In this document: piece by piece, positions 46,908-57,949 of the stretch | Layout: every line of letters begins with the position of its first letter | Numbering within the stretch: position 1 is the stretch's first letter | Assembly (NCBI GenBank): GCA_001466705.2 | Contig: LATX02000046.1 | Span: forward strand, 1,116,001 to 1,180,000 | DNA length: 64,000 nucleotides | Direction: 5' to 3' | DNA from: Moniliophthora roreri | Lineage: Eukaryota; Basidiomycota; Agaricomycetes; Agaricales; Marasmiaceae | Program-made: the position numbers and the translations under genes | Notes under the pieces: generated by a model | Seen by the model: the letters and a program-made list of their open reading frames with translations, nothing else | Databases searched by the model: none | Told to the model about the DNA's origin: nothing

Positions 46908-47922
46908 TACATGCAGAGGCCTTTCTCTCTACGGTGCTCTCGTTCGGCTTTTGTGAGTGGTCCTCAAGGTTTGGAGACTTTAGTGGCGTCGATTTCCATT
47001 GGTTCACTGGACGAGGGCATGGTTGTAGAGATGGAAGGAGTGTTACTGGGTTCTGTGTCATTGGAAGGTTTGGGTTTGCCGTTCGGTTTGTGATCCTTCT
47101 TCTTTTCTCGGTCTCGTTTGTGAATCCAATCGTCGATCTCGGTGATGAAGTCGCAGTATTCTTTGAATTTGGTTGGTTGAGTGGTTTTTGGAACAAAGGT
47201 GATGGCATCCTTAACGGATGTCTTAAGGTGTCGGTATAGCATGTGAATTTTCGAGGCGTTGGTGAGGTCGAGGTGGATAACCCACTCGTTGAACCGGGCA
47301 ATGTATTGGGCTGCTGATCCAGTTTGATATAGATCATCGAGTTTACTCTGGGCGGTAGCAACTATGTTCGAGTCTCCGAAATGCTTCTTGAAACTCTCTA
47401 TGAATTTTGCGAAGTCATCGAGGAGTGTCCTGTTGTTCAGCTCGACGGAGTTGTACCATTCCTTTGGTGCTCCAGAGCCGAGGTAAGTGGAGAAGTACAG
47501 GCATTTGTCATGATCGGACACCAGGGAGCGGCGTGAGAGCTGGATCGCGTTCTTGATGTCCTGGAGGAATTGGGTGACAGAGGAAGCCTTTCCATCAAAA
47601 ATCTTTGGCTCTTTGAATTTAGGGACACCCTTCAGTCCATCATCTGGAGCTCGAAGTTGAGTAAGGTGGGTGGCTATAGCGTTCAAGGACTGAAGCGTTG
47701 CTCCTTCTCTTTGCTGCATGGACCCGAGGGAGGCACCGATTTGGCTGACGGTCTGGTAGATACCATACAAGTCAGTCCATGCTACTGTTGGGGGATCTGG
47801 GTGTTCTTCGGTCGGGATCCATCTGGGAGGAGCGAATTGGGACTGCTGTTGATTGGTGCCATCAAAATTACCGGGAACAGACATGATCGCGAGAGGGAAT
47901 TAATGGATATGGGGAAATTTGA
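46278..47922 (-). repeat. gag to protease segment, first assembled version
   Basis: This aligns with 47,924-49,568. Identity is complete over gag but only about 95% over the protease part (46,278-46,790), so the two versions come from different element copies or haplotypes. Confidence 0.85.
46964..47884 (-). pseudogene. Ty3/Gypsy gag, first assembled version
   Basis: 306 codons from ATG at 47,884 to a TGA after DATKVSKP. The same frame continues GPLTKAERE and reaches a zinc knuckle CMYCRGNSHQVKEC (CX2CX4HX4C, about 46,875-46,916). In related gags this position is usually Arg, so CGA to TGA is a probable CpG mutation. The capsid-like central part contains the helical retrotransposon-gag region (KEWYNSVELN.. 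to ..YIARFNEWV). Confidence 0.85.
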
Positions 47923-47923
47923 N
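47923..47923. other. Assembly join (single N)
   Basis: The left side ends upstream of gag and the right side restarts inside the protease region, giving an internal duplication with offset 1,646 bp. Confidence 0.95.
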
Positions 47924-48430
47924 GATAGGAGAGATGACATCACAGCATTTGAATGTGAGAGATGAGTCTGCCCAGTCAATGCTTGGGTTGTGACGTCGCA
48001 GCCAATCGAGGCCTAATATAATTGGGTAGTTGACGGATACTACCGCGAGAGATATGTGTTCTAGGTGAGAAGAAATGGAAAGTTAGGTGGTGACGTCTTG
48101 GGTGATCAATCCAGACGCTATGGGACGGTTGTCTACGGCTGTAATTGGACTAGGAACGTCTCTCTGCCTGCGAGGGATTGCGTGCCTGAGAGAGAACTTG
48201 TCGGATATGCAAGAATTCGTTGTGCCACAATCGACCAATGTGTAAGTAGAAACAGATTTATTAGGGAGGCATAGTCTGACAGAGATAATAAAATGTTGAG
48301 ATGAAAAGTGTATAGCGTGGATGAAAACGGGAGCGATGGTATTAGTGAGGGAGTAAGTGCCATCAGTATGGCGGGTATAGGTAGCATCCAGTTTGCTAGA
48401 ACGAGTCCTGTCGTTCACCGAATGCTCTGG
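47924..48430 (-). pseudogene. Ty3/Gypsy protease region, second version
   Basis: The active-site motif reads DCGTTNSCIS here, keeping the catalytic Asp that the other version has lost. A TAA replaces CAA after LITQDVTT near 48,083. So each version is damaged in a different way. Confidence 0.8.
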
Positions 48431-48459
48431 GACTTGGGAACATTCGGTTAAGCTTTTCC

Positions 48460-49538
48460 CGAAGAAGCAGCTTTCTGCTTCTCGAGATATGCTCTCTTGG
48501 CCTTCTCAGACATGTTTGGGCATTCTTTGACTTGGTGAGAGTTTCCTCCGCAATACATGCAGAGGCCTTTCTCTCTACGGTGCTCTCGTTCGGCTTTTGT
48601 GAGTGGTCCTCAAGGTTTGGAGACTTTAGTGGCGTCGATTTCCATTGGTTCACTGGACGAGGGCATGGTTGTAGAGATGGAAGGAGTGTTACTGGGTTCT
48701 GTGTCATTGGAAGGTTTGGGTTTGCCGTTCGGTTTGTGATCCTTCTTCTTTTCTCGGTCTCGTTTGTGAATCCAATCGTCGATCTCGGTGATGAAGTCGC
48801 AGTATTCTTTGAATTTGGTTGGTTGAGTGGTTTTTGGAACAAAGGTGATGGCATCCTTAACGGATGTCTTAAGGTGTCGGTATAGCATGTGAATTTTCGA
48901 GGCGTTGGTGAGGTCGAGGTGGATAACCCACTCGTTGAACCGGGCAATGTATTGGGCTGCTGATCCAGTTTGATATAGATCATCGAGTTTACTCTGGGCG
49001 GTAGCAACTATGTTCGAGTCTCCGAAATGCTTCTTGAAACTCTCTATGAATTTTGCGAAGTCATCGAGGAGTGTCCTGTTGTTCAGCTCGACGGAGTTGT
49101 ACCATTCCTTTGGTGCTCCAGAGCCGAGGTAAGTGGAGAAGTACAGGCATTTGTCATGATCGGACACCAGGGAGCGGCGTGAGAGCTGGATCGCGTTCTT
49201 GATGTCCTGGAGGAATTGGGTGACAGAGGAAGCCTTTCCATCAAAAATCTTTGGCTCTTTGAATTTAGGGACACCCTTCAGTCCATCATCTGGAGCTCGA
49301 AGTTGAGTAAGGTGGGTGGCTATAGCGTTCAAGGACTGAAGCGTTGCTCCTTCTCTTTGCTGCATGGACCCGAGGGAGGCACCGNGGCACCGATTTGGCT
49401 GACGGTCTGGTAGATACCATACAAGTCAGTCCATGCTACTGTTGGGGGATCTGGGTGTTCTTCGGTCGGGATCCATCTGGGAGGAGCGAATTGGGACTGC
49501 TGTTGATTGGTGCCATCAAAATTACCGGGAACAGACAT
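48460..49538 (-). pseudogene. Ty3/Gypsy gag, second version with N
   Basis: This starts ATG at 49,538 and is interrupted by the N at 49,385, where GGCACCG is simply repeated on both sides. It has the same TGA before the zinc knuckle as the first version. It joins properly to the 5' LTR side. Confidence 0.85.
49385..49385. other. Assembly join (single N) with 7-bp overlap
   Basis: GAGGCACCG-N-GGCACCGATT shows the contigs overlap by seven bases. Here one N stands for a negative gap, which calibrates how to read the other Ns. Confidence 0.97.
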
Positions 49539-49677
49539 GATTGCGGGAGGGAATTAATGGATATGGGGAAATTTGAATTGTGGAGGTTTGGGACGGGGGG
49601 AAAAGGATTAAGTGACGGAATGTCGGGGATAATGGGGTAACAAGAGTACAAGGCTGTGTTTGGCAGTCGAATCAAAC

Positions 49678-50014
49678 TGTGAGGGTTGGACTGGTCTGCG
49701 AGACGGTAAAGGGTTTGGGCCTCTGCTAAGGGCTGAAGACGAGGTTACGAGGTTCGTTGAGAGGAACTGGAGTAAGGAGTTGATTCGACTGGAGAATAAG
49801 GTATTTACAAGTCTTCTTAAATACTCATACTGTAGTTAAGATATCAAATGTGAGTGAAACGAGTACGGAATAGGATGAGTACGAGTGAAATAAATATTAG
49901 CGGAAGGTGCGTGGGTGATGCGGATAAAGAAGGGATAAGAACGGATAAAGGGAGTTAGGGATATGATACTTGCGTGCTTTGGATGTGTAATTAGATGGAG
50001 CCCGGATCGTGACA
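49678..50014 (-). repeat. 5' LTR
   Basis: 337 bp, TG..CA ends, followed by CCCAA at 50,015. Relative to the 3' LTR it has lost several CpGs by C-to-T change. Confidence 0.92.
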
Positions 50015-50019
50015 CCCAA

Positions 50020-52535
50020 ATGTAATGTCCTTCTGGCAAATATTACCCACTGACTCGGGATCGACGTGGCAGCTTCCTCTCTACAGCCACCATCAAGTCA
50101 AATGAATCGTCCATATCCATCTCATCAAACAATGCAACAAGTCAACTGGTCATAGTTCCTACACTTCTTCCCCTGTGTCAAGGTCGTTTCCATATTTTCT
50201 CTCCATTACCCACCTTCTCGCATTATACACAGAACAAGTAAAAACATCATGTTCACCTTTTCCGTGGCGCAAATCTTCAGCTTCACATAGGGGGATCGAC
50301 ATCGGGAGAGATTGAGATCATGCAAGGAAGCTAGAACTTGAAAGTGGGTTTTTCATGTGAGTTTTATACCTTCTCATTGGTAAATGTCAACGCTAAAATC
50401 ACTATCCTTCCATAGCAAACGGTCTTTTTCCGGTCAGACGCGCTCTTCTTTATTCCCCGTATCAACCCTCTTCGTTCACCTCCCGATCCTATCCAGAACA
50501 GAACACGACTTCGAAGGTGCAGCATGAAAGGTTGGCAGAAATCCTAAGGTAGCCGAGATATGCCTTTGCCTTTGCCTCCCTGTTCCTTTCAACTCTAACA
50601 TTTCCATTTCATAGACTTGCTGAGGCTATATTGAAGAGGCTTGCCGTTCACCTTCTTGTCAAAGGCCACTTGCTTACTCTACACTACTTTATCCAGCACC
50701 AGACCAACCACAATTAGTACAGGTGCACGGGCCTTTTGGTTTCACCCTTGGTCCAGAAGGATACCAGCACATACGTCTACCCTTAAGCACTCTCTCAGTA
50801 CCTTCTTGACCAAGATGGTATTATCTCTGCAGTATAGTCGTTCCCATGTCGATTCTCCCCTCCTCAAGCTTTACGCGACCCTTCAAACATGAAAACGGAG
50901 AAAACCCTTCAATCCCAATCTCTGGCATCCTGTACGTTTGCTATCATCCACCTGCCCTTTTTGAAGACGAACTGACGTATCTCTATCCTAGATAATCGTC
51001 ACCTGGACCGCTGGTATCGCCGCACAAGTTGCGATCGCATGGAACATTACACGTGTTGGTTCTGAATCTTCATGTATGGCTATCAACATCCTCCCAATCG
51101 CCATCTGCGGATTTCAAAGTCAACACCCTGGCGCATTGAAGAAGGAACTTGAGAGTCGAGCAGATGTCAACTTGGGATGAACGCGTACGTGTCCGCACAA
51201 CCCTCGCAAAGATTATAGCATTAATCTGTCTTGTCGCTCAGGATACCAAGTCTTCATCTTGAAAGTGGATCTTACACTCGTGAACATTCACATTGTCCAG
51301 CATCAATCGCACCTCCTTCATCAACAGAGACCTTCTTATTCTGTTTTCCGTTATGATACTGGCTGGGTGTCGTCTATTGGATCTCAAAGTCATAATCTGT
51401 CATCCTGACCACCACGTTCTTGCCTCGTGTAATTGAAGCCTGCTTCCTCGGATAAATCCCCGATCGATATTCTTCTGGGGCACGGCGAGCTGTAAACGTG
51501 GCAAGCATCTTTTATCCTCGCAGTAGCTGTTCCCCTCTCGTCTGGTTAGTCAGCTCTGAGGATGATCTTGACGGATTCTGCATGTCTATCGGTGCGTTCT
51601 CGAACTTTTTTTTGCATCAATCACTGATTCATGTCCTCGTCAAAGGCTCTAACACTCCCGTCAAGTCCCAAGGCAGGAAGAACAACCCGGATCTCGACAA
51701 AGCAGGAAATTTGGATCACACAGAGGAGATGGAACATGCAAGCAGGCTTCGGGGTGAGTTTTTCACTGGGGTAATCTATTGATTACTCTCAAGGCTGAGA
51801 TTACTCCTTCGATAGCGACGTACGATATCTCTCAAGATGTCCTTCACCCTTCAATGCTGGATTCTGCGCTCAACGCGAAAAGGCTTTGGGAGTGCAATAC
51901 GAGAATTGCTACCTGACGGATGAAGGTAGCCTTCGTATTCCCCTTCTTTCCAACGCTAACAGATGTTTTCCAGCCTCCTTGGCCTTGAAGACGAGCGTGA
52001 ATCCCAGCCATCCGGAGTTCCAATTACCGAACAATGTAGCTCCGCCCATGAAAATCTCAGTGACCTATAATATGTAATCCTCAAAAGCCAGAACGGGGGG
52101 TTGGACTTTGGACTTGTCACTCGCATGGGTTCGCCCATGGAGAGATTCCATGAGGCACAGTATATCTCTTTCCAACCTTCTTCTTCACCCGAGCCAACGT
52201 GTTTTTTCCATTCGCAGCACAACCGGACATAGCAAGTTGATGTTCGTCGGAACGAGCGAAACGGGTTCCGGATCTGTCTGTCATTCCGATATGTTTCTCA
52301 GTTTTCTCTTCTTTTCGAGGCGCTCATGTACACCTAGTCCCTATTCGAGTACTTTGAATCCTCTTTCCATGGTACAAGTTCTTGGGCCGATATAGACCAC
52401 TGCACCTCAAACGTTCTGTTCAGCGCAAGACCGAACCGCTTCCGCTTCCACTCGCATGGTCCGACAGCCTTCCAGCAAGCAATACTGTTAACCCGCACCC
52501 CCTTTTGCCATAAAATCCCCAAACCTTTTGTGTTG
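50020..52535 (+). pseudogene. Family X, first version near the retrotransposon
   Basis: This is an unidentified gene-like unit with several candidate introns (for example GTGAGTTTTTCACTGG..TTCGATAG near 51,755-51,816 and GTAGCC..GCTAACAG near 51,925-51,962). Frames that stay open between copies include SSEDDLDGFCMSIG near 51,555, LGLEDERESQPSG near 51,985 and FVGTSETGSGSVCH near 52,250. Here the frame after HENLSDL has TAA where the second version has CAA. The CpG content is high compared with the 27-kb relatives. No domain is recognised, and strand and exon structure remain provisional. Confidence 0.4.
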
Positions 52536-52536
52536 N
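52536..52536. other. Assembly join (single N)
   Basis: 50,186-52,535 is repeated as 52,537 to about 54,883 (offset 2,351). Identity is full for 1.8 kb, then several percent divergent after 51,995 / 54,346, which suggests two haplotypes. Confidence 0.95.
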
Positions 52537-55440
52537 GTTTCCATATTTTCTCTCCATTACCCACCTTCTCGCATTATACACAGAACAAGTAAAAACATCA
52601 TGTTCACCTTTTCCGTGGCGCAAATCTTCAGCTTCACATAGGGGGATCGACATCGGGAGAGATTGAGATCATGCAAGGAAGCTAGAACTTGAAAGTGGGT
52701 TTTTCATGTGAGTTTTATACCTTCTCATTGGTAAATGTCAACGCTAAAATCACTATCCTTCCATAGCAAACGGTCTTTTTCCGGTCAGACGCGCTCTTCT
52801 TTATTCCCCGTATCAACCCTCTTCGTTCACCTCCCGATCCTATCCAGAACAGAACACGACTTCGAAGGTGCAGCATGAAAGGTTGGCAGAAATCCTAAGG
52901 TAGCCGAGATATGCCTTTGCCTTTGCCTCCCTGTTCCTTTCAACTCTAACATTTCCATTTCATAGACTTGCTGAGGCTATATTGAAGAGGCTTGCCGTTC
53001 ACCTTCTTGTCAAAGGCCACTTGCTTACTCTACACTACTTTATCCAGCACCAGACCAACCACAATTAGTACAGGTGCACGGGCCTTTTGGTTTCACCCTT
53101 GGTCCAGAAGGATACCAGCACATACGTCTACCCTTAAGCACTCTCTCAGTACCTTCTTGACCAAGATGGTATTATCTCTGCAGTATAGTCGTTCCCATGT
53201 CGATTCTCCCCTCCTCAAGCTTTACGCGACCCTTCAAACATGAAAACGGAGAAAACCCTTCAATCCCAATCTCTGGCATCCTGTACGTTTGCTATCATCC
53301 ACCTGCCCTTTTTGAAGACGAACTGACGTATCTCTATCCTAGATAATCGTCACCTGGACCGCTGGTATCGCCGCACAAGTTGCGATCGCATGGAACATTA
53401 CACGTGTTGGTTCTGAATCTTCATGTATGGCTATCAACATCCTCCCAATCGCCATCTGCGGATTTCAAAGTCAACACCCTGGCGCATTGAAGAAGGAACT
53501 TGAGAGTCGAGCAGATGTCAACTTGGGATGAACGCGTACGTGTCCGCACAACCCTCGCAAAGATTATAGCATTAATCTGTCTTGTCGCTCAGGATACCAA
53601 GTCTTCATCTTGAAAGTGGATCTTACACTCGTGAACATTCACATTGTCCAGCATCAATCGCACCTCCTTCATCAACAGAGACCTTCTTATTCTGTTTTCC
53701 GTTATGATACTGGCTGGGTGTCGTCTATTGGATCTCAAAGTCATAATCTGTCATCCTGACCACCACGTTCTTGCCTCGTGTAATTGAAGCCTGCTTCCTC
53801 GGATAAATCCCCGATCGATATTCTTCTGGGGCACGGCGAGCTGTAAACGTGGCAAGCATCTTTTATCCTCGCAGTAGCTGTTCCCCTCTCGTCTGGTTAG
53901 TCAGCTCTGAGGATGATCTTGACGGATTCTGCATGTCTATCGGTGCGTTCTCGAACTTTTTTTTGCATCAATCACTGATTCATGTCCTCGTCAAAGGCTC
54001 TAACACTCCCGTCAAGTCCCAAGGCAGGAAGAACAACCCGGATCTCGACAAAGCAGGAAATTTGGATCACACAGAGGAGATGGAACATGCAAGCAGGCTT
54101 CGGGGTGAGTTTTTCACTGGGGTAATCTATTGATTACTCTCAAGGCTGAGATTACTCCTTCGATAGCGACGTACGATATCTCTCAAGATGTCCTTCACCC
54201 TTCAATGCTGGATTCTGCGCTCAACGCGAAAAGGCTTTGGGAGTGCAATACGAGAATTGCTACCTGACGGATGAAGGTAGCCTTCGTATTCCCCTTCTTT
54301 CCAACGCTAACAGATGTTTTCCAGCCTCCTTGGCCTTGAAGACGAGCGTGAATCCCAGCCATCTGGAGTACCAATGACTGAACAACGTAGCTCCGCCCAT
54401 GAAAGTCTCAGTGACCTACAATATGTAATCCTCAAAAGCCAGAACGGAGGGTTGGACTTTGGACTTGCCACTCGCGTGGGTTCACCCGTGAAGAGATTAC
54501 ATGAGGCACAGTATATCTCTTTCCAACCTTCTTCACCTGAGCCAATCTGTTTTTTCCATTCGCAGCACAACCGGACATAGCAAGTTGATGTTCGTTGGGA
54601 CGAGCGAAACAGGTTCCGGATCTGTCTGTCATTCCGGTATGTTTCTCAGTTTTCTCTTCTTTCCGAGGCGCTCATGTACACCTAGTCCCTATTCGAGTAC
54701 TTTGAATCCTCTTTCCATGGTACAAGTTCTTGGGCCGATATAGACCACTGCACCTCAAACGTTCTGTTCAGCGCAAGACCGAACCGCTTCCGCTTCCACT
54801 CGCATGGTCCGACAGCCTTCCAGCAAGCAATACTGTTAACCCGCACCCCCTTTTGCCATAAAATCCCCAAACCTTTTGTGTTGATAACGCTCAGTATGGT
54901 TCAAACTCGGAGGAACTTGTGGTATTAGCCAGAACATCATCACAACCGACGTCTGCAGTCCCAACAATGCTCAAGATTATGGCAACCTCGAGAAGAACAC
55001 TCGACTTCTGGTTTCAACCGGAATACTGTGATGACCAACATTCTTCGGAGTCGTCGTATTTCTCTTTCTCTATTTGCGTCTTACTATGTAAACCGGAGCT
55101 CCCACAACCTCAATCCGTTTCGCCCACGAGTCGCGGCAAAAGCTCATCTTGCCGCAAGATGAGCTTAGATTCGGCTCCCATCCCACGTTGCATGTACTTA
55201 CACGTTGTCGTTTCATCTAGGTATACTGGAACATCAAGGAAGTGCAGTAGGTCGGACATAGATGTTATGGCAGAATTTAGGTGTATCACGCATTACAGTG
55301 GTGGCATGTAGCGTACTAGTACCTCCAACACAATCACCACTTCACCCTGACCTTCTCCTTCTCCATCTGCAAGATCTGCGTGTCCCAAATTCTGATGCTC
55401 AGAGCCTATTCAACCGCTTCGTGTTCGATGATACTGTAAG
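52537..55440 (+). pseudogene. Family X, second version, longer 3' end
   Basis: This continues past the point where the first version stops. It keeps SLSDLQYVILKSQNGG open, where the first version has a stop. Between about 54,720 and 54,930 there is an open stretch with SNVLFSARPNRF and HGPTAFQQAILLTRTP, whose spacing is conserved in the 28-kb relative. A following frame (54,919-55,311) ends near SSRYTGTSRKCSRSD, matched by SSCLLYRTSRKCDRSD at 28.4 kb. Conservation of frame across diverged copies argues that this was once protein-coding. I cannot name it, and it may still be a functional spliced gene. Confidence 0.4.
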
Positions 55441-55662
55441 GGCGTAGCTGCTCCAATATCTCCTTGAATACATATTCGTCAGGAAGTCAGATTGATCGAA
55501 TAGCTAGTGCAGCGGATTCCAGCATGGGAGTGCTAAGTACACGGAAATACATGAAAAACTATGTGCTACAAGGGAAAAAGTTGTATCATGAGCTACAAGA
55601 CGGCCGGAAAGCGACAAGAAAACATGGCAAAAGCAGTATCAAGGACGCGGCAAGAGCAAGTC

Positions 55663-57949
55663 CTACGTGAAATTCGGCAAAGTCATTGTGTGCCAAATCA
55701 TACTCTTCTCTTCAAACATCGTCTTATCCCATTCATTTCTACTCTTTTCGTCATCTGCAGCCAAATCCTCTAGGTATCGCGACCGACCAAAATCAATCAG
55801 CCTAAACCGTTTGTCCTTCTTGCTCCTCTCCATAGGATAATCTGCATGGTCTCCTCGCCGCATCAGGATGTTACGAGGGAAGAAGGAACCATGTGTCCAG
55901 CCGTGATGATGAAAGCGGAAGAGCAGAGCGGCACATTCATGTCTGAAACGAGTATCAGTAAGACGATCGATATGGTCAATCGAGAAAGTACGCACCTATC
56001 ATCGAGATTCAGCTTCTCCGGGTCGATAGGGTCACCGCAGTCTTCCAGAAGCAGCAGCGGGCTAAAGTACATCTCCTTCTCTTCACTGCCGCTGTCCTCA
56101 TCGTTCATAGCTCCTTCAACAAACACTTCCCCATCATGCTCTCTAGCCTTCTTCCGACCGACAACCTTTTTGTAAAACCCATAAAACGCNTTCCTGGGCT
56201 TTCTGGTGGTTCTCCTTTGCCACCTCATCGAGTGAACGAGCGTGGAAGGTTGTAGTTGGAGCACCGGGTATCCGGAGCGCTTCGGCCCATACAGTGCCAC
56301 AATTCGGTAATATGGCTGGATGAGTAGTCGTAGTCGCGTTCTGCCACGTCTTGCATGTCTGCAGAGGAAGTCCGCAGCTTGCTATTCGAGCAGGCTCGGG
56401 GTCGAGGTAGTCCGGTGCAGCTGGGGCAGGTGTTGGCGGAGAGGAAGCAGGTGCAGTTGACGCCGTAGTCAACACTGGATCCAATTGGGCTTCCAATTCT
56501 GCAAGGTAGGCTCGTAGCTGCTCGTCGTCCATCTCTGGAAGCACCACGTCGTCCCCAGGATCGGGATCGTCAACTACCCTAGCCGATTCGGCACGCAAAG
56601 CCTGCTTCGGACTAGACTCTACGTTCTTCTGTTCAACCCAAACCTGCTTTGCTTTTGCTTCGACGCACGCGTAGCAGATCTTTGGATCGACGAACAACTC
56701 GCGAGGTATCTCCCATTCGGCTTCGTACACAAACGAGTGATTTCCCTCTCCTTTCCTGCTATACTTGGAGAGAAAGAGATGCGCCTCTTCTGTTTGGACA
56801 GGTTTAGGCGGTCTCGATGGAACCATGATACGTATCAGTGGTATGTTGGTAGGACCTTCTTCTTTGGAGGGGTAAATGTAGCAAAGGCTTTCTGGTTCGC
56901 TGGAGCGCGAAGCTAGAAGCTCTTCTCGAGTATGATTGACTTCGTCAAGTGATTTCTGGGTCAGTTGCAGTTCGTATGTGTGAGTTTCGTGTGGTGGTTT
57001 CGAAGGATCCGAGCGATCAAAAGGCCAAGGGTCAATCCTTTGACTACTGACGGTTTTCTTGGGTTTTTCGGTTCCTTTGTCTGACGCCGCAGGGTCTCTT
57101 TCGGCATGTAGGACATTGTAAGGATCGTGTACTGTGAGTTTTTGGGGTAGAAGATGCAGAGGTATCGTGGTTTCGAGTTTGGGCGCCGGAAAGTTGAATG
57201 GAGGTGCTGGAAACGGCGGCGGATAGCTTGAGGGATGAAATGGCTTTCGTCGATTCTGCATAACATCATGGTTAAACAAAGAATATGATAAGCTGATTGT
57301 TGCCTACCTCGGCGTCCTCGTCCTGCAGCCCTTTTTCCTTGGCCATGGCAGTGATCGCCTGACCATACCTCGTACCCGGAAGCCTACAGTCAATCTGATT
57401 CTCGTGTACTTCAACGATATCCGCAGCTTCAATTCTTCTCGGGTCAGCCTCCTTCTCGGCCCATTCCAACTCGTACTTTGCGGTATCCAACTCTCCGACC
57501 ATTTGACACCATGCAGCCATTCTATTCCCAGTCGTCTTGGTGATCATTCCCTCTATCGATGGCACACGATACGTATGGTAAAAGTCGTATAGTGTAGCGC
57601 CCCATAGATGCGTAGCATTAGGTGCTTGCTTGCATTTCCATCCGGGTGCAGCACGATATATGGTTCCTTCTGGATGACGAGGCCAGAATCGGAAGATACA
57701 ACGTCTGGCAATGGTCTTTGTAGATGTGAGGTACCCATCGGGGGATCTGGGGATTTTGGAACGTTCTTCTCCTTTGACATTGCACATTTGGTCAAGGATT
57801 TTTTCGAGAACGTGATCGACCGGGTGTTTCTGGGAATGAAAACTGGCTCGAACAAAGGCTTCCATTCTCGACATGTCTTCTAGTGAAGAGTCGGATTCGG
57901 CATCGGAGTGAAGGACATTGTCGTCTTCAGTGGCAGAGTCGGAGGACAT
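55663..57949 (-). CDS. Protein-kinase-like protein, best-preserved copy, interrupted by an N
   Basis: Exons are 57,949-57,308, 57,255-55,996 (broken by the N at 56,190) and 55,942-55,663, with introns of 52 and 53 bp. The start is MSSDSATEDD, an acidic Ser-rich leader. Kinase-like features are the glycine loop GEGNHSFVYEAEW, the degenerate catalytic loop HGSFFPRNIL (Ser for Asp) and LIDFGRSRYL. The sequence KKVVGRKK reads through in frame here, unlike copies A and B, because of one C fewer at 56,165. About 620 bp present in copy A between FYGFYKK and KAQEA are absent at the N, including the ERFPRSFAEHWSGYN block. The family is widespread in mushrooms. Loss of the catalytic Asp suggests a pseudokinase or an atypical enzyme. 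It lies just downstream of a DUF6699 gene on the same strand. Confidence 0.72.
56190..56190. other. Assembly join (single N) hiding about 0.6 kb
   Basis: By comparison with 6,045-6,668, sequence between ..CATAAAACGC and TTCCTGGGC.. is missing. This is the one N that clearly replaces absent sequence instead of an overlap. Confidence 0.88.

Larger units (their letters stand above)
43932..50014 (-). mobile_element. Ty3/Gypsy LTR retrotransposon, integrase-less, with assembly duplication inside
   Basis: Both 337-bp LTRs and 5-bp CCCAA target duplications define the element exactly. The order on the minus strand is 5' LTR, gag, zinc knuckle, protease, reverse transcriptase, RNase H, a short pol C-terminal tail, polypurine tract and 3' LTR. 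No integrase zinc finger or catalytic core is present; RNase H joins the tail directly. About 1.65 kb (46,278-47,922 against 47,924-49,568) is represented twice around the N at 47,923, so the true length is probably about 4.4 kb. LTRs differ mainly at CpG sites (5' LTR has GTTGG, ACTGG, TCTGCG and TTTGGG where the 3' LTR has CG). Internal stops show that it is inactive. Confidence 0.9.
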
